This document shows, in pieces, positions 54,479-63,963 of a DNA stretch of 64,000 nt. The stretch spans positions 4,980,593 through 5,044,592 of the forward strand of contig NZ_CP139148.1 of the NCBI RefSeq assembly GCF_034058155.1. Direction: 5' to 3'. The stretch's first letter is position 1. Each line of letters opens with the position of its first letter. A model generated the notes under the pieces. It searched no databases and was not told the DNA's origin. It was given only the letters and a program-made list of their open reading frames with translations. This DNA comes from Flavobacterium sp. KACC 22761. Its GTDB lineage: Bacteria > Bacteroidota > Bacteroidia > Flavobacteriales > Flavobacteriaceae. A program made the translations under genes and the position numbers.

Positions 54479-55069
54479 ATGAGCGCCTTAACCAAAAAAG
54501 ATATCGACAAACCCATTGGAGGTTTGTTTTTCATGATTATAAACACCTCAATTTGGGCTTTTATTGCCGAATATTATTTAGAAAATAAAGATTTAAGATT
54601 AATTGGTGTTTTTCTAGGATTAATCATCATGAGTTTTTTATTCTTTTATCTAAAGTTTTCAAAAGCACAAAAAAATCTTCCTGAAAGCACAATCGAAAAA
54701 ACGGAAGAAGAAAAGAAAAATGAAAAATGGTTTTTAATCATTTTTGGTCTTGAAGGTTTAGGAATCTTGGTAGCAAAAAACATTTTGATGAACATCAATC
54801 ACGATGAATTATTCATCTGCTTTTTTGTTTTGATTGTTGGATTGCACTTTTTTCCATTGGGCAAAATATTCAAAAGAACTTTCGATCTTTATATGGGAAC
54901 ATGGACTTGTTTGTTTGCTTTTATTGGTATTTATTTGATCACTCAAAAAATCACCACTGTGAATATCGCCAATGTAATTGTTAGTTTGGGCTGTGCAGTT
55001 GCAACCATTTCTTATGGTTGCAGAATGATTTTAGAAGGAAGGAAATTGCTGTTGAAAGGACAAAAATAA
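54479..55069 (+). CDS. Hypothetical multi-pass membrane protein
   Basis: The 196-residue protein has about six hydrophobic segments with a Lys/Glu-rich loop near residues 65-82. No family is evident. Confidence 0.65.
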   Translation: MSALTKKDIDKPIGGLFFMIINTSIWAFIAEYYLENKDLRLIGVFLGLIIMSFLFFYLKFSKAQKNLPESTIEKTEEEKKNEKWFLIIFGLEGLGILVAKNILMNINHDELFICFFVLIVGLHFFPLGKIFKRTFDLYMGTWTCLFAFIGIYLITQKITTVNIANVIVSLGCAVATISYGCRMILEGRKLLLKGQK

Positions 55070-55140
55070 AAAAACCAAAAACACTGTCAAGCAACATTTT
55101 TGCAAAAACATTATTTTTAAATAAGCTACCATTTAAACCA

Positions 55141-55557
55141 ATGAAAAAAATTCTTACGCTTCTTTTGATTCTTTTGGCTTTTACAAGCTGTTCAAATGAT
55201 GATGACGAAACTAATCCAGTAATTGGGAGCTGGAAATTAGTAAAAACACGAAATTATGCTTTTGCCACTCCTGATGAGCCAAACAAGGAAAATATCACTG
55301 ATTATTCAAATAAAAATATTGTTTATACATTTGATTCCACATCTAACTTAATTATTAGTATGGATGGTAAAACAGAACAGCACCAATACGAATACAAACT
55401 TGACTATTTATCTGGAGGCCCTTCTGTTGGCGAATCGAAAGTTCAGCTAGTCATTATCGATGGCTCAAAATGGACTTATGAAGTTTCTAATAAAGGAGAA
55501 ATGATTTTAGGAAAATCGTATGTAGATGGTTCTGATTTGTATTTTGTTAAACAATAA
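55141..55557 (+). CDS. Small lipoprotein, lipocalin-like
   Basis: ATG 55141 gives 138 residues with a clear lipoprotein signal (MKKILTLLLILLAFTSC, Cys17) and an acidic SNDDDE linker. The body starts IGSWKLVKTRNY, as in small lipocalin-like proteins of Bacteroidetes. An upstream in-frame ATG at 55018 overlaps the previous gene and would destroy the signal. Confidence 0.75.
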   Translation: MKKILTLLLILLAFTSCSNDDDETNPVIGSWKLVKTRNYAFATPDEPNKENITDYSNKNIVYTFDSTSNLIISMDGKTEQHQYEYKLDYLSGGPSVGESKVQLVIIDGSKWTYEVSNKGEMILGKSYVDGSDLYFVKQ

Positions 55558-55574
55558 ATCGATACTTCTCAATA

Positions 55575-55615
55575 AAAAAAATGCTCTTCTGAATAATTCC
55601 TGAAGAGCATTTTTT
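55575..55615. terminator. Bidirectional terminator between convergent genes
   Basis: Arms AAAAATGCTCTTC (ending 55589) and GAAGAGCATTTTT (starting 55602) pair around a 12-base loop. A- and T-runs at both sides allow termination of both strands. Confidence 0.88.
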
Positions 55616-55616
55616 A

Positions 55617-58124
55617 TTAATTGACTAAAAACAATGAATTACTGAATAAAAGGATTCCGTTTTCCCAAAAACCTCTGAAAAGAGGATTGTCCATCATATA
55701 AATCACACTTCCGTCGCCTCTTTTATCGACTGCAAACGTTACGGTTTCAGGGAGTTTTTTCTTGATGTCGTTTCCAACAAAACCATAACTCAAAAAGTTT
55801 TTAGGAATGTAAGCTACATTGATTGCATTTTTTAAAAGCGAAAATGATCTTTCATTGGTTTTCAAACTGTAATACGTATTTCCTAAACCAAATGCCATTG
55901 GGTAGGTTTTGTCCAGTTTATTCTCGATAATCGCGCCCGGAATTGTTCCTGAAATTTCTCTTCGTTCTGATCCTTCGAAGTCTAAAAAGCGTTTTTTAAG
56001 CTCGACTTCCTTTTCTTCTTTTTCCGATTTTTCTTTGTCTTCTTTGCTCGCAAACATGCTTAAAGCATAACCTTCTCGATCTTGAAACAATGAAATTGCA
56101 CTGCTCATGGCAATTACTTTTCCGCCATTTTTAATCCATTCATCGATTTGTTTTTTCTGATCTTCTGAGAAATCATAAGAACCGTCAGAAAGTATCAACG
56201 TATTGTAATTGTACAATTTTACTCGGTTGAAATTTGAAGTTTCGACAATACTTACTGGATATTTTACAACCTCATCCAGATAATGCCAATTGGCGCCAAA
56301 TTCAGTTGAAACTATTCCTTTTCCTGAAAGCATCAAGATTTTTGGCGCTTTTAAAAGAACGAAATTTTCGCCACCAATATCTTTTGAATTGGTTGAAAAT
56401 CCAGTTGTAATAAAACTATAATCAGACTTTATCTTAATGATTTCGCTGACTGTTTTTTCAAAATCGGCAATTTTTGGGTTATCTGCTCGGCTTATGATCA
56501 ATCCGCCCGGCTCGATTGTCAAAGTTCCAAAAACTGCTTTTTTCATTGCCGAACGTACTTTTATATTAGCTTGATGCAATAACGAAAGCACTTGAGCTGA
56601 AGTCCTACTGTTCCAAGGCACATAAAATGCGTAAACACTTGCTGGGACATTTTTTTGTGCAATCTCGATTTGAGATTTTGTTTTTACAGAAATTGCATTT
56701 TTTACAGCATAACCCTCAACTCCGTATGCCAGAGGCAAAGCCCAAGCTGTGATATCATACGATAAACTATCGTTTAATTTTTGGTTTGGTTCAAATAAAA
56801 CCTGCGTTAAAACAGATCTCGGCTGATCTGCCTTTATGATTAAATCGTTTGGCTCAATCTTGAAACTTTCACTTTTTTTGTTTTGATAATGAAATCCTGA
56901 AGCGTTTGCAGAAGCATCGGCATAACTGAATTCAATGTCATTTTTTTTCAGCATTTCAGTCAGTTGTTCCAATTTTGCATTGCTTTTTAAAACATAACTA
57001 TTGTAAACGCCTTTTGCTTTTTTACGTGCATTTGCATGAAAATCTCGAAATCCCTTTAGCAAAACATCCTTTTGCGAAGCCGCACTTTCTACAACTGTCA
57101 ACACAGCAGTTGCGTGGTGCGTCAAACGATCTTTTATGGTTACATTTGTGCCATTTTCCATTGTCACTTCGCGCCCTGCTCCTATTCCGCCTTGTTCTAA
57201 TGTCAAACCAACTGCGCCATTATAAGTTGGATAAGTATCGCCATAACTTGGATAAAACAAATCAAATCGTTCTCTAGTGTTGTACATCCAGTTTTGCTTG
57301 TCGAATTTCTGCGAAATGTTTTTTCCTAAAACGTTATGAAAATCCTTTTGATATTGCTCGATAAATTCATGCAAAGGTTCTGCAGCTGGCGGGAAAAAGT
57401 ATGGCGAATTATAACTCATTTCATGCACATCTGTATGCACTTGAGGCATCCACTGATTGTACACTTTTATGCGCTGTTGCGATTCGGCTTGCGTTTGCCA
57501 TGCCCAGTCGCGATTCAAATCAAAAAGATAATGATTGTATCGGCCGCCTGGCCATTCTTCCATGTGTTCTCGGTCATACAACCCTGGATGGTTTTTCTTT
57601 CCTGAAATTTCTCTAAGCCAATTGCCATAACGAGAATATCCATCAGGATTGATGCAAGGATCCAGAATTACGATGGTATTTTTAAGCCATTTTTTGGTTT
57701 CTTCATTTATCGGATTCAAAAGTTCGTAGGCAACGGTCAAAGCACTTTCGGTTCCGGCAAATTCATTTCCGTGAACATTGAAACTCAACCAAACGATAAT
57801 TTTATCTTGCACCGTAGCCGATTTCGAATCTGAAAGCCCAATTGAAGCCAAATTATTCAAACGGATTTGCTCCAGATTTTTCAAGTTTTCAGCATCGGAA
57901 ATGAAATACAAATTCAGATCGCGCTGTTCATTCGTCAATCCGTATTGCTGTTTTTTTATTAAAGCCGAATTTTCAGTCAGATATTTAAAATAATCCTCAA
58001 CCTGATGGTAATAACTTATTTGTTTTCCGTAGTTTGGAATAAATTCCGATGGTGCTTTTAATTGTGCAAAAACAGATAAAGTCGCGGTTAAAAACAATGC
58101 TGCGACGCAAAATATTTTCTTCAT
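55617..58124 (-). CDS. M14-family zinc carboxypeptidase, exported
   Basis: The 835-residue protein has a signal peptide (ends near SVFAQ). The zinc motif HGNE in FNVHGNEFAGTESA, the third-ligand region HTDVHEM and the catalytic Glu in LTLEQGG are present. The C-terminal half (from about 400) includes a glutamine-amidotransferase-like fold segment (YNTLILSDGSYDFSEDQ). It probably processes extracellular peptides. Confidence 0.9.
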   Translation of the reverse strand: MKKIFCVAALFLTATLSVFAQLKAPSEFIPNYGKQISYYHQVEDYFKYLTENSALIKKQQYGLTNEQRDLNLYFISDAENLKNLEQIRLNNLASIGLSDSKSATVQDKIIVWLSFNVHGNEFAGTESALTVAYELLNPINEETKKWLKNTIVILDPCINPDGYSRYGNWLREISGKKNHPGLYDREHMEEWPGGRYNHYLFDLNRDWAWQTQAESQQRIKVYNQWMPQVHTDVHEMSYNSPYFFPPAAEPLHEFIEQYQKDFHNVLGKNISQKFDKQNWMYNTRERFDLFYPSYGDTYPTYNGAVGLTLEQGGIGAGREVTMENGTNVTIKDRLTHHATAVLTVVESAASQKDVLLKGFRDFHANARKKAKGVYNSYVLKSNAKLEQLTEMLKKNDIEFSYADASANASGFHYQNKKSESFKIEPNDLIIKADQPRSVLTQVLFEPNQKLNDSLSYDITAWALPLAYGVEGYAVKNAISVKTKSQIEIAQKNVPASVYAFYVPWNSRTSAQVLSLLHQANIKVRSAMKKAVFGTLTIEPGGLIISRADNPKIADFEKTVSEIIKIKSDYSFITTGFSTNSKDIGGENFVLLKAPKILMLSGKGIVSTEFGANWHYLDEVVKYPVSIVETSNFNRVKLYNYNTLILSDGSYDFSEDQKKQIDEWIKNGGKVIAMSSAISLFQDREGYALSMFASKEDKEKSEKEEKEVELKKRFLDFEGSERREISGTIPGAIIENKLDKTYPMAFGLGNTYYSLKTNERSFSLLKNAINVAYIPKNFLSYGFVGNDIKKKLPETVTFAVDKRGDGSVIYMMDNPLFRGFWENGILLFSNSLFLVN

Positions 58125-58306
58125 AATTGAATTGAATTTGTAGGTTGTTAAAAATAAGGATTAACTTTATAACAATTTAAAAATCGTAATAAATATTATT
58201 TTTTTAATTAAAACATTGCATTTTAGATACAGAACTGGATTTTTAGCAACCTTATTTTAGATCTGTTTTTAATTTATAATTTCGTTTATCCCAACAAAAA
58301 TATACT

Positions 58307-58801
58307 ATGGACAATGCTCTGAAAGAAATACTTTGGCGCCAATTTGCAGGAAGCATAGATATGCTCAAAAATGCTGTTGAATTATGCCCACAATCATTGT
58401 GGAACTCCGATTTATTATTCGGCTACAACGCCTTTCACACGGCATTCTTTTTAGATTACTATTTAACACTTGAGCCGAAGGGTTTTGCTCCACCAAAGCC
58501 TTTTTCACTTTCGGAATTTGAAGACAGAATGCCTGAACGAATTTATACTAAAGAAGAAGTGCTGATTTATTTGGAATTCGGACGTGAAAAATTGCGTCAA
58601 CTGTTGACCGAAATGACCGATGAAATTTATAAAAGCAATTGGGAAAACGAATCGAAAACCATGTGTTACAATAGCATCGAAATATTGCTTTACAATATGC
58701 GTCATGTACAGCATCATACCGCTCAGCTGAATTTATTATTGCGCCAAAATATTGATGATGCGCCCAAATGGGTTCGCGAAGCTAAAGACACACTTTATTA
58801 A
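58307..58801 (+). CDS. DinB-family protein
   Basis: The 164-residue four-helix protein has DinB metal-site histidines in NAFHTAFFLDYYL and MRHVQHHTAQLNLLLR. DinB-like proteins include thiol-dependent enzymes such as bacillithiol transferases; a specific role is not clear. Confidence 0.82.
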   Translation: MDNALKEILWRQFAGSIDMLKNAVELCPQSLWNSDLLFGYNAFHTAFFLDYYLTLEPKGFAPPKPFSLSEFEDRMPERIYTKEEVLIYLEFGREKLRQLLTEMTDEIYKSNWENESKTMCYNSIEILLYNMRHVQHHTAQLNLLLRQNIDDAPKWVREAKDTLY

Positions 58802-58813
58802 ATTAGCGTTGCT

Positions 58814-59404
58814 ATGAATATTCTAATTATTTACAGTCATCCCAGCAAAAAATCTTATACTTTTCAGGTTTTGGAAAGATTGAAATCTGTTATTTTAAAA
58901 CAAAATTGGAATCTCGAAATTTCTGATTTATACGAAATGAATTTTCAAAGTGATATGTCTGCGGAAGAATATGAAAGAGAAGGTTTTGCAAAACTTGATC
59001 TTCCTATTTCTGAAGATGTTTTAGCTGAACACAAAAAAATCGAAAAGGCAGATTGCATTATTTTTCTGTATCCGGTTTGGTGGAGCGATTGTCCCGCAAA
59101 ACTAAAAGGCTGGTTTGATCGCGTATATTCGGTTGGATATGCCTATGGACAAACTGAATCTTTTCCGAAAATGAAAATTATACCGCATGGAATCACAATT
59201 TGCACTGCCGGACATCCAAATGATTTTCTGAATGAAATTGGAATTGCACAAAGCATGGAAAAAATCATGCTCGAAGACCGACTTGGAAAACGTTTTGAAA
59301 ATAAAGAAATGCTTATTTTGGGCGGAACATTGGAATTGGAAAAAGTAATGGAAGGGCATTTTTGGGAGATAGAGGAAATTGTAACAAAATTAAAACAATT
59401 TTAA
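58814..59404 (+). CDS. NAD(P)H-dependent oxidoreductase with flavodoxin-like fold
   Basis: The 196-residue protein has IIYSHPSKKSYTFQVLERLK at the N-terminus and FLYPVWWSDCPAKLKGWFDRV in the middle, typical of quinone reductases of the MdaB/KefF type. It starts 12 bases after the DinB gene. Confidence 0.87.
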   Translation: MNILIIYSHPSKKSYTFQVLERLKSVILKQNWNLEISDLYEMNFQSDMSAEEYEREGFAKLDLPISEDVLAEHKKIEKADCIIFLYPVWWSDCPAKLKGWFDRVYSVGYAYGQTESFPKMKIIPHGITICTAGHPNDFLNEIGIAQSMEKIMLEDRLGKRFENKEMLILGGTLELEKVMEGHFWEIEEIVTKLKQF

Positions 59405-59467
59405 TGAAACAAATTAATCTTTAAAAAATTATCAAACACAACCATACATTAAACATTAAACCATTAA

Positions 59468-59566
59468 ACTGGACTGAAGTCCAGCTCTACAATATAGTTT
59501 GTTCCTTAGGAACTCTAAAAGAGCCTTTGGCTCGATTCATGTTGTAGGGCTGGACTTCAGTCCAGT
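59468..59566. repeat. Inverted repeat ACTGGACTGAAGTCCAG
   Basis: Left arm 59468-59492 (ACTGGACTGAAGTCCAG, then CTCTACAA) and right arm 59542-59566 are near-perfect complements, separated by about 50 bases that include GAGCC/GGCTC. A TAAATTTG box at 59667-59674 lies nearer to the next gene. The 59405-59700 gap holds no gene. Confidence 0.8.
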
Positions 59567-59666
59567 CTAAATAAAAACATATTAAACATACCAACATACC
59601 ACAACTTGTCTGAAACTCCCCTTTCTTTTGTCTCTTAAGCACCCTAACAAATTGATTTTTAGAATG

Positions 59667-59674
59667 TAAATTTG
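59667..59674 (+). promoter_or_regulatory. Candidate -7 box for the SRPBCC gene
   Basis: TAAATTTG matches TAnnTTTG and lies 27 bases before the ATG. No -33 TTG at the normal distance was found. Confidence 0.4.
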
Positions 59675-59700
59675 TAATACAAACCTTTAAATTATTTAAA

Positions 59701-60186
59701 ATGAGTACTACAGATTTTACCACAACCATAAAAGTAGATCAATCACCTTCGGCAGTTTTTAATGCTGTTACAAATGTCCGAGGCTGGTGGTCTGAAGAAA
59801 TAGAAGGAAATACAGCCAAGCTGAATGATGAATTTGATTATCATTATGAAGATGTTCATCACTGCAAAGTAAAATTGGTTGAAGTTATTCCGAATCAGAA
59901 AGTCGTTTGGCTTGTTGAAGAAAACTACTTTAAATTCACCCAAGACAAATCAGAATGGACTGGCACTAAACCCACTTTTGAAATTACTGAAAAAGATGGA
60001 AAAACTGAACTAAAATTCACTCATTTAGGCTTAACCTCAGAATACGAATGCTTTGAAATTTGCAGAGGCGCTTGGACAAATTACATTCAAAACAGTCTTA
60101 AAAAACTAATTGAAACCGGAAAAGGCGAACCAAATGCAACGGGAAAACCACAAACTGAAAACGAAAAAAGGTTATCTTCAAAATAA
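59701..60186 (+). CDS. SRPBCC/AHSA1-family protein
   Basis: The 161-residue protein begins with the START-like pattern TTIKVDQSPSAVFNAVTNVR followed by GWWSEEIEG. AHSA1-like members bind small hydrophobic ligands or assist Hsp90. No specific ligand is indicated. Confidence 0.85.
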   Translation: MSTTDFTTTIKVDQSPSAVFNAVTNVRGWWSEEIEGNTAKLNDEFDYHYEDVHHCKVKLVEVIPNQKVVWLVEENYFKFTQDKSEWTGTKPTFEITEKDGKTELKFTHLGLTSEYECFEICRGAWTNYIQNSLKKLIETGKGEPNATGKPQTENEKRLSSK

Positions 60187-60221
60187 TTTTATAAATTAGT
60201 GATTCTAAAAATCCTAATTAT

Positions 60222-60653
60222 ATGAACCCCATTGTAAGAAATACTCTGGCAGTCCTTGCCGGAATCGTTATTGGAAGTATTGTCAATATGAGTATAATTT
60301 TATTAAGTGGTTCTGTTATTCCGCTTCCAGAAGGTGCCGACAACTCTACAATGGAAAGCTTAAAATCAACAATGCATTTGTTTGAAGCCAAACATTATAT
60401 TTTTCCGTTTTTGGCTCATGCTATCGGAACATTCGTTGGAGCAATCACGACTGCATTATTGGCTTTTAATCATAAAAAGAAACTTGCGCTGCTTATTGGC
60501 GCATTCTTTTTATTTGGAGGTATTGTAAGCGTTTGTTCTCTACCGTCGCCCGTTTGGTATACGATTGTCGATTTGGTTTTCGCTTACATTCCGATGGCGT
60601 ATCTGGCGTTGAAATTACTTTGTCATAAAGGAAAAATTCAAAAAAATGAGTAG
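60222..60653 (+). CDS. Hypothetical four-helix membrane protein
   Basis: The 143-residue protein has four membrane segments. It overlaps the next gene by eight bases, suggesting translational coupling. I do not recognise a family. Confidence 0.68.
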   Translation: MNPIVRNTLAVLAGIVIGSIVNMSIILLSGSVIPLPEGADNSTMESLKSTMHLFEAKHYIFPFLAHAIGTFVGAITTALLAFNHKKKLALLIGAFFLFGGIVSVCSLPSPVWYTIVDLVFAYIPMAYLALKLLCHKGKIQKNE

Positions 60654-60861
60654 CGAATCCTCTAAAAAAATTCCCGCTAAAATGTGCTATGAACATATCG
60701 GAGGGAAACTTGGCCAACTTCTCGCCATAACTTTTGCTGAAAAAGGATGGATTGCCAAAAAAAATCCGTCCGACAAACATTTCTATATTACTGAAATCGG
60801 CCAAAAAGAATTCACGAAATTAGGCATCGATCTTTCAGAAATCAAATTGGAAAATTTATAA
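60646..60861 (+). CDS. Stand-alone C-terminal domain of an ArsR-type winged-helix regulator
   Basis: The 71-residue sequence with CYEHIGGKLGQLLAITFAEK and FYITEIGQKEFTKLGIDLSE resembles the C-terminal half of certain ArsR-like regulators (HLAGxLG...LTxxG...LGID). The DNA-binding half is absent and no remnant is found upstream, where a membrane gene lies. It could be a small partner protein. Confidence 0.6.
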   Translation: MSSESSKKIPAKMCYEHIGGKLGQLLAITFAEKGWIAKKNPSDKHFYITEIGQKEFTKLGIDLSEIKLENL

Positions 60862-60930
60862 AACTTACAACTTATTTGGGAAAAAATGTCCCTCCAAATT
60901 TCTTATCTTAGTTCACTTTTATATTTGAAG

Positions 60931-61302
60931 ATGATGACTAAGAAAGAAATTGCTCGAGACTTCCTAAAACTTGCCGCAAATGGGCATTCGCATGAAGCAT
61001 TTCGTTTGCATGTTGGCAAAAAATTCAAACATCACAACGCTTATTTCAAAGGCGATGCCGATACTTTAATGCTTGCAATGGAAGAATCTGCAAGGACAAA
61101 TCCGAATAAAATTTTTAAAATTCATCATATTTTAGAAGATGGAAATCTTGTTGCTGTTCATTCTCATTTGAAACAAAATTCAAAAGATATTGGTTTTGCG
61201 GTAGTCCATATATTAAAATTTAAGGACGACAAAATAATTGAGCTTTGGGACTTAGGCCAGCCGATTCCAACAGAAACTATTAACGAAAACGGAATGTTTT
61301 AA
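60931..61302 (+). CDS. SnoaL/NTF2-like protein
   Basis: From ATG 60931 the protein has 123 residues with FVxHxxx-type features: FKHHNAYFKGDADTL and VHSHLKQN, and FKDDKIIELWDLGQPIP. These point to an NTF2-like fold of the SnoaL type. A second ATG at 60934 is equally possible. The function is unknown. Confidence 0.78.
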   Translation: MMTKKEIARDFLKLAANGHSHEAFRLHVGKKFKHHNAYFKGDADTLMLAMEESARTNPNKIFKIHHILEDGNLVAVHSHLKQNSKDIGFAVVHILKFKDDKIIELWDLGQPIPTETINENGMF

Positions 61303-61389
61303 ATTAATTGTTAATGGTGAATTGTTAATTATAAATTATTCATCAGAATTAAAATCGGCAAAACAAACAATCAACCATCCTCAAAATAA

Positions 61390-62436
61390 ATGAACTCATT
61401 CTTCAAATTTTCTTCTCTTATATTTCTGTTATTTATCCTTTCAAGCTGTCATTCTTCAGCACAAAAAAAAGATGATTTTACTGCTAAAATTGACAGTTCA
61501 ACTCAAAATACTACACCTGTTTTTAATGGTACAATTTTGATTTCAAAAAACGGAAAACCAGTATATGCTAAGGCAAAAGGCTTTTCAAATTTTGAAACCC
61601 AAAAACCTTTGAAATTAGATACTCAATTCGAAATAATGTCAAACAGCAAACAAATTACGGCTGTCTTGATTTTATTGGAAGTTGAAAAAGGCAAAATTGA
61701 TTTGAATTCACCAATCAAAAAATATTTGCCAGAACTAACTCAGCCTTGGGCAGATTCTGTTACGGTTCATCAGCTTTTAAATCATTCGCACGGAATTGTC
61801 GATTTGGAGAAACCTTTAGAATTTAAACCCGGAACCCAATTTAAATACGGAAATTTGAACTTCAGCTTATTGGGCAAAATTGTCGAATTCAGCACGAAAA
61901 AAAGTTATTCTGAAGTAGCAAATTCGCTTTTTAAGAAATTAAAAATGAAAAACACTTTTTGTTATTCCAAAGACAAAATTCAAAATTTAGCTACTGGACA
62001 TTACAATAATAAAAATATGCTGACAACGGTTAAGGAAAGCATGATCAACAATGATAATTTAGGTGCAGATGGCATCATTTCAACTGTTGAAGATTTAACA
62101 ATTTGGGACAATAATCTACATAAAGAAAAAATACTGAAACCAGAATCGTATAAACTACTGACCGCAAACACCATTTTATCACAGCACAATTTCTTCGGAA
62201 AAGAAAAAGAACCTTACGGTTATGGCATTCGAATTATTGAAAAAGAAGCAGTCAAATATATTGGCCACACAGGTTTAGGTGATGGATTTTCTTCCGTAAA
62301 TTTGTATTTCCCAGAAAGTGGCGTAAGTATGGTTGTTTTAGAAAATCAGATGAATGCAGATTCTGAATTGTTTTACGCATCTGAATTCAAAATCAAAAAT
62401 ATTCTCCTAAAAAGCGATTTATTACTTAAAAATTAA
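61390..62436 (+). CDS. Serine hydrolase of the beta-lactamase / penicillin-binding type, lipoprotein
   Basis: The 348-residue protein has a lipobox ending SSC at residue 20. The motif SNSK (SxxK) holds the active-site serine, YGN (YxN) occurs in FKYGNLNFS, and HTG in IGHTGLGDG. Such proteins are usually peptidases or esterases, not resistance enzymes. Confidence 0.87.
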   Translation: MNSFFKFSSLIFLLFILSSCHSSAQKKDDFTAKIDSSTQNTTPVFNGTILISKNGKPVYAKAKGFSNFETQKPLKLDTQFEIMSNSKQITAVLILLEVEKGKIDLNSPIKKYLPELTQPWADSVTVHQLLNHSHGIVDLEKPLEFKPGTQFKYGNLNFSLLGKIVEFSTKKSYSEVANSLFKKLKMKNTFCYSKDKIQNLATGHYNNKNMLTTVKESMINNDNLGADGIISTVEDLTIWDNNLHKEKILKPESYKLLTANTILSQHNFFGKEKEPYGYGIRIIEKEAVKYIGHTGLGDGFSSVNLYFPESGVSMVVLENQMNADSELFYASEFKIKNILLKSDLLLKN

Positions 62437-62441
62437 TCAAA

Positions 62442-62861
62442 ATGGCAAAGAATAAAACCTCTGAAACCGAAAGCAGTGTAATTGATTTTATCAACGCTGT
62501 TGAAGATGAAACAAAAAGAAATGATGCCTTTGAACTAGTAAAAATAATGCAGAAAACAACTGGTTTTGAAGCCAAAATGTGGGGCCCAAGCATTATTGGT
62601 TTTGGAAGTTATCACTACAAATACGCCAGCGGTCACGAAGGCGATGCACCACTCGCTGCGTTTTCTCCAAGAAAAGCGGCAATTTCGCTTTACTTTTCTT
62701 TATCTCCAGAAAACAGAGAAAAATTGCTTGCAAAATTCGGGAAATTCAAACCTTCAAAAGGGTGTATTTATGTCAAAAAATTGGCCGATATTGACCTTGA
62801 TGTTTTAAAAGAAATGACTTTGCTTTCGGTCGAAAATCTAACTAAACAATATCCTTCTTAA
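62442..62861 (+). CDS. DUF1801 domain protein
   Basis: The 139-residue protein has DUF1801 features FIxAVxDExxRxDA-like (FINAVEDETKRNDA) and MWGPSIIGFGSYHYKY. No function is known. It starts five bases after the serine hydrolase gene. Confidence 0.85.
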   Translation: MAKNKTSETESSVIDFINAVEDETKRNDAFELVKIMQKTTGFEAKMWGPSIIGFGSYHYKYASGHEGDAPLAAFSPRKAAISLYFSLSPENREKLLAKFGKFKPSKGCIYVKKLADIDLDVLKEMTLLSVENLTKQYPS

Positions 62862-62865
62862 AAAT

Positions 62866-63963
62866 ATGACTTTTACTATATTTCTTCTTTTAATAGCCAT
62901 TGCAATTTATTTTGCTTATCACCCGAGATTCGGAAAAAGGCCTTCTAGCGAAAGATTGGCCGTAATACAAAAATCGCCTCAATACAAAAACGGAAAATTC
63001 GAAAACGAAAGCTTCACCCCTGAACTTGCTGAAGGTTATGGTTATTTTGATGTTTTGAAAGAGTTTTTCTTTAAGAAAGTAGATCGCAAAACCCCGACTG
63101 ATGTTATTCCGTCAATAAAAACCAATTTGCACGAAATTCCGTTAGATCAGGACATTTTAGTTTGGTTTGGGCATTCATCATATTATATTCAGCTTGAAGG
63201 AAAACGTTTTTTAATTGATCCAGTTTTCAGCGGCAACGCCTCGCCTATTTACGGCACCACAAAAGCATTTAAAGGAACCGATATTTATACCGCTGCTGAT
63301 ATTCCCGAAATTGATTATTTATTGATGACGCACGATCATTACGATCATTTGGATTACGCAACAATTATGGCGTTGAAGCCAAAAATCAAAAAGGTAATAA
63401 CTGCTCTTGGAGTGGGCTCGCATTTTGAGTTTTGGAAATTTCCATCTGAAAATATTATCGAAAAAGACTGGAATGAAAAAATAGAACTCGATCGAAATTT
63501 AACGCTTTATACAACGCCATCAAGACATTTTTCAGGCAGAAGCATTAAACGTTGCAACACGCTCTGGACATCTTTTGTTTTAGAAACCAAAGATTTTAAG
63601 ATGTATTTGGGAGGCGACAGTGGCTACGATTCGCATTATGCATCAATTGGCGAAAAATTTGGTCCTTTTGACATTGTGCTTATTGATAATGGCCAGTATA
63701 ATCCAGCATGGAAGTACATTCATAATTTGCCCGAAGATGTAGTAAAAGCCATGAAAGATTTGAAAGCCAAAAGAGTTTTTCCGGTCCATTCATCTAAATT
63801 CGCATTGGCGCTTCACGCATGGGACGAACCTTTGAAAAAAGTCACTGAATTGAATAGTTTATCTGAAAACCCAATTCCATTAGTTACACCTAAAATTGGC
63901 GAAATCGTCGAATTAAAAAATGAAAACCAGGAATTTCAACAATGGTGGAACGGAGTTAATTAA
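62866..63963 (+). CDS. MBL-fold metallohydrolase (NAPE-PLD-like)
   Basis: The 365-residue protein has one N-terminal membrane helix and the metal-binding motif MTHDHYDHLDY. WFGHSSYYIQLEGKRFLIDP and GDSGYDSHY are typical of UlaG/NAPE-PLD-like enzymes. It starts four bases after the DUF1801 gene and ends 37 bases before the window edge. Confidence 0.88.
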   Translation: MTFTIFLLLIAIAIYFAYHPRFGKRPSSERLAVIQKSPQYKNGKFENESFTPELAEGYGYFDVLKEFFFKKVDRKTPTDVIPSIKTNLHEIPLDQDILVWFGHSSYYIQLEGKRFLIDPVFSGNASPIYGTTKAFKGTDIYTAADIPEIDYLLMTHDHYDHLDYATIMALKPKIKKVITALGVGSHFEFWKFPSENIIEKDWNEKIELDRNLTLYTTPSRHFSGRSIKRCNTLWTSFVLETKDFKMYLGGDSGYDSHYASIGEKFGPFDIVLIDNGQYNPAWKYIHNLPEDVVKAMKDLKAKRVFPVHSSKFALALHAWDEPLKKVTELNSLSENPIPLVTPKIGEIVELKNENQEFQQWWNGVN

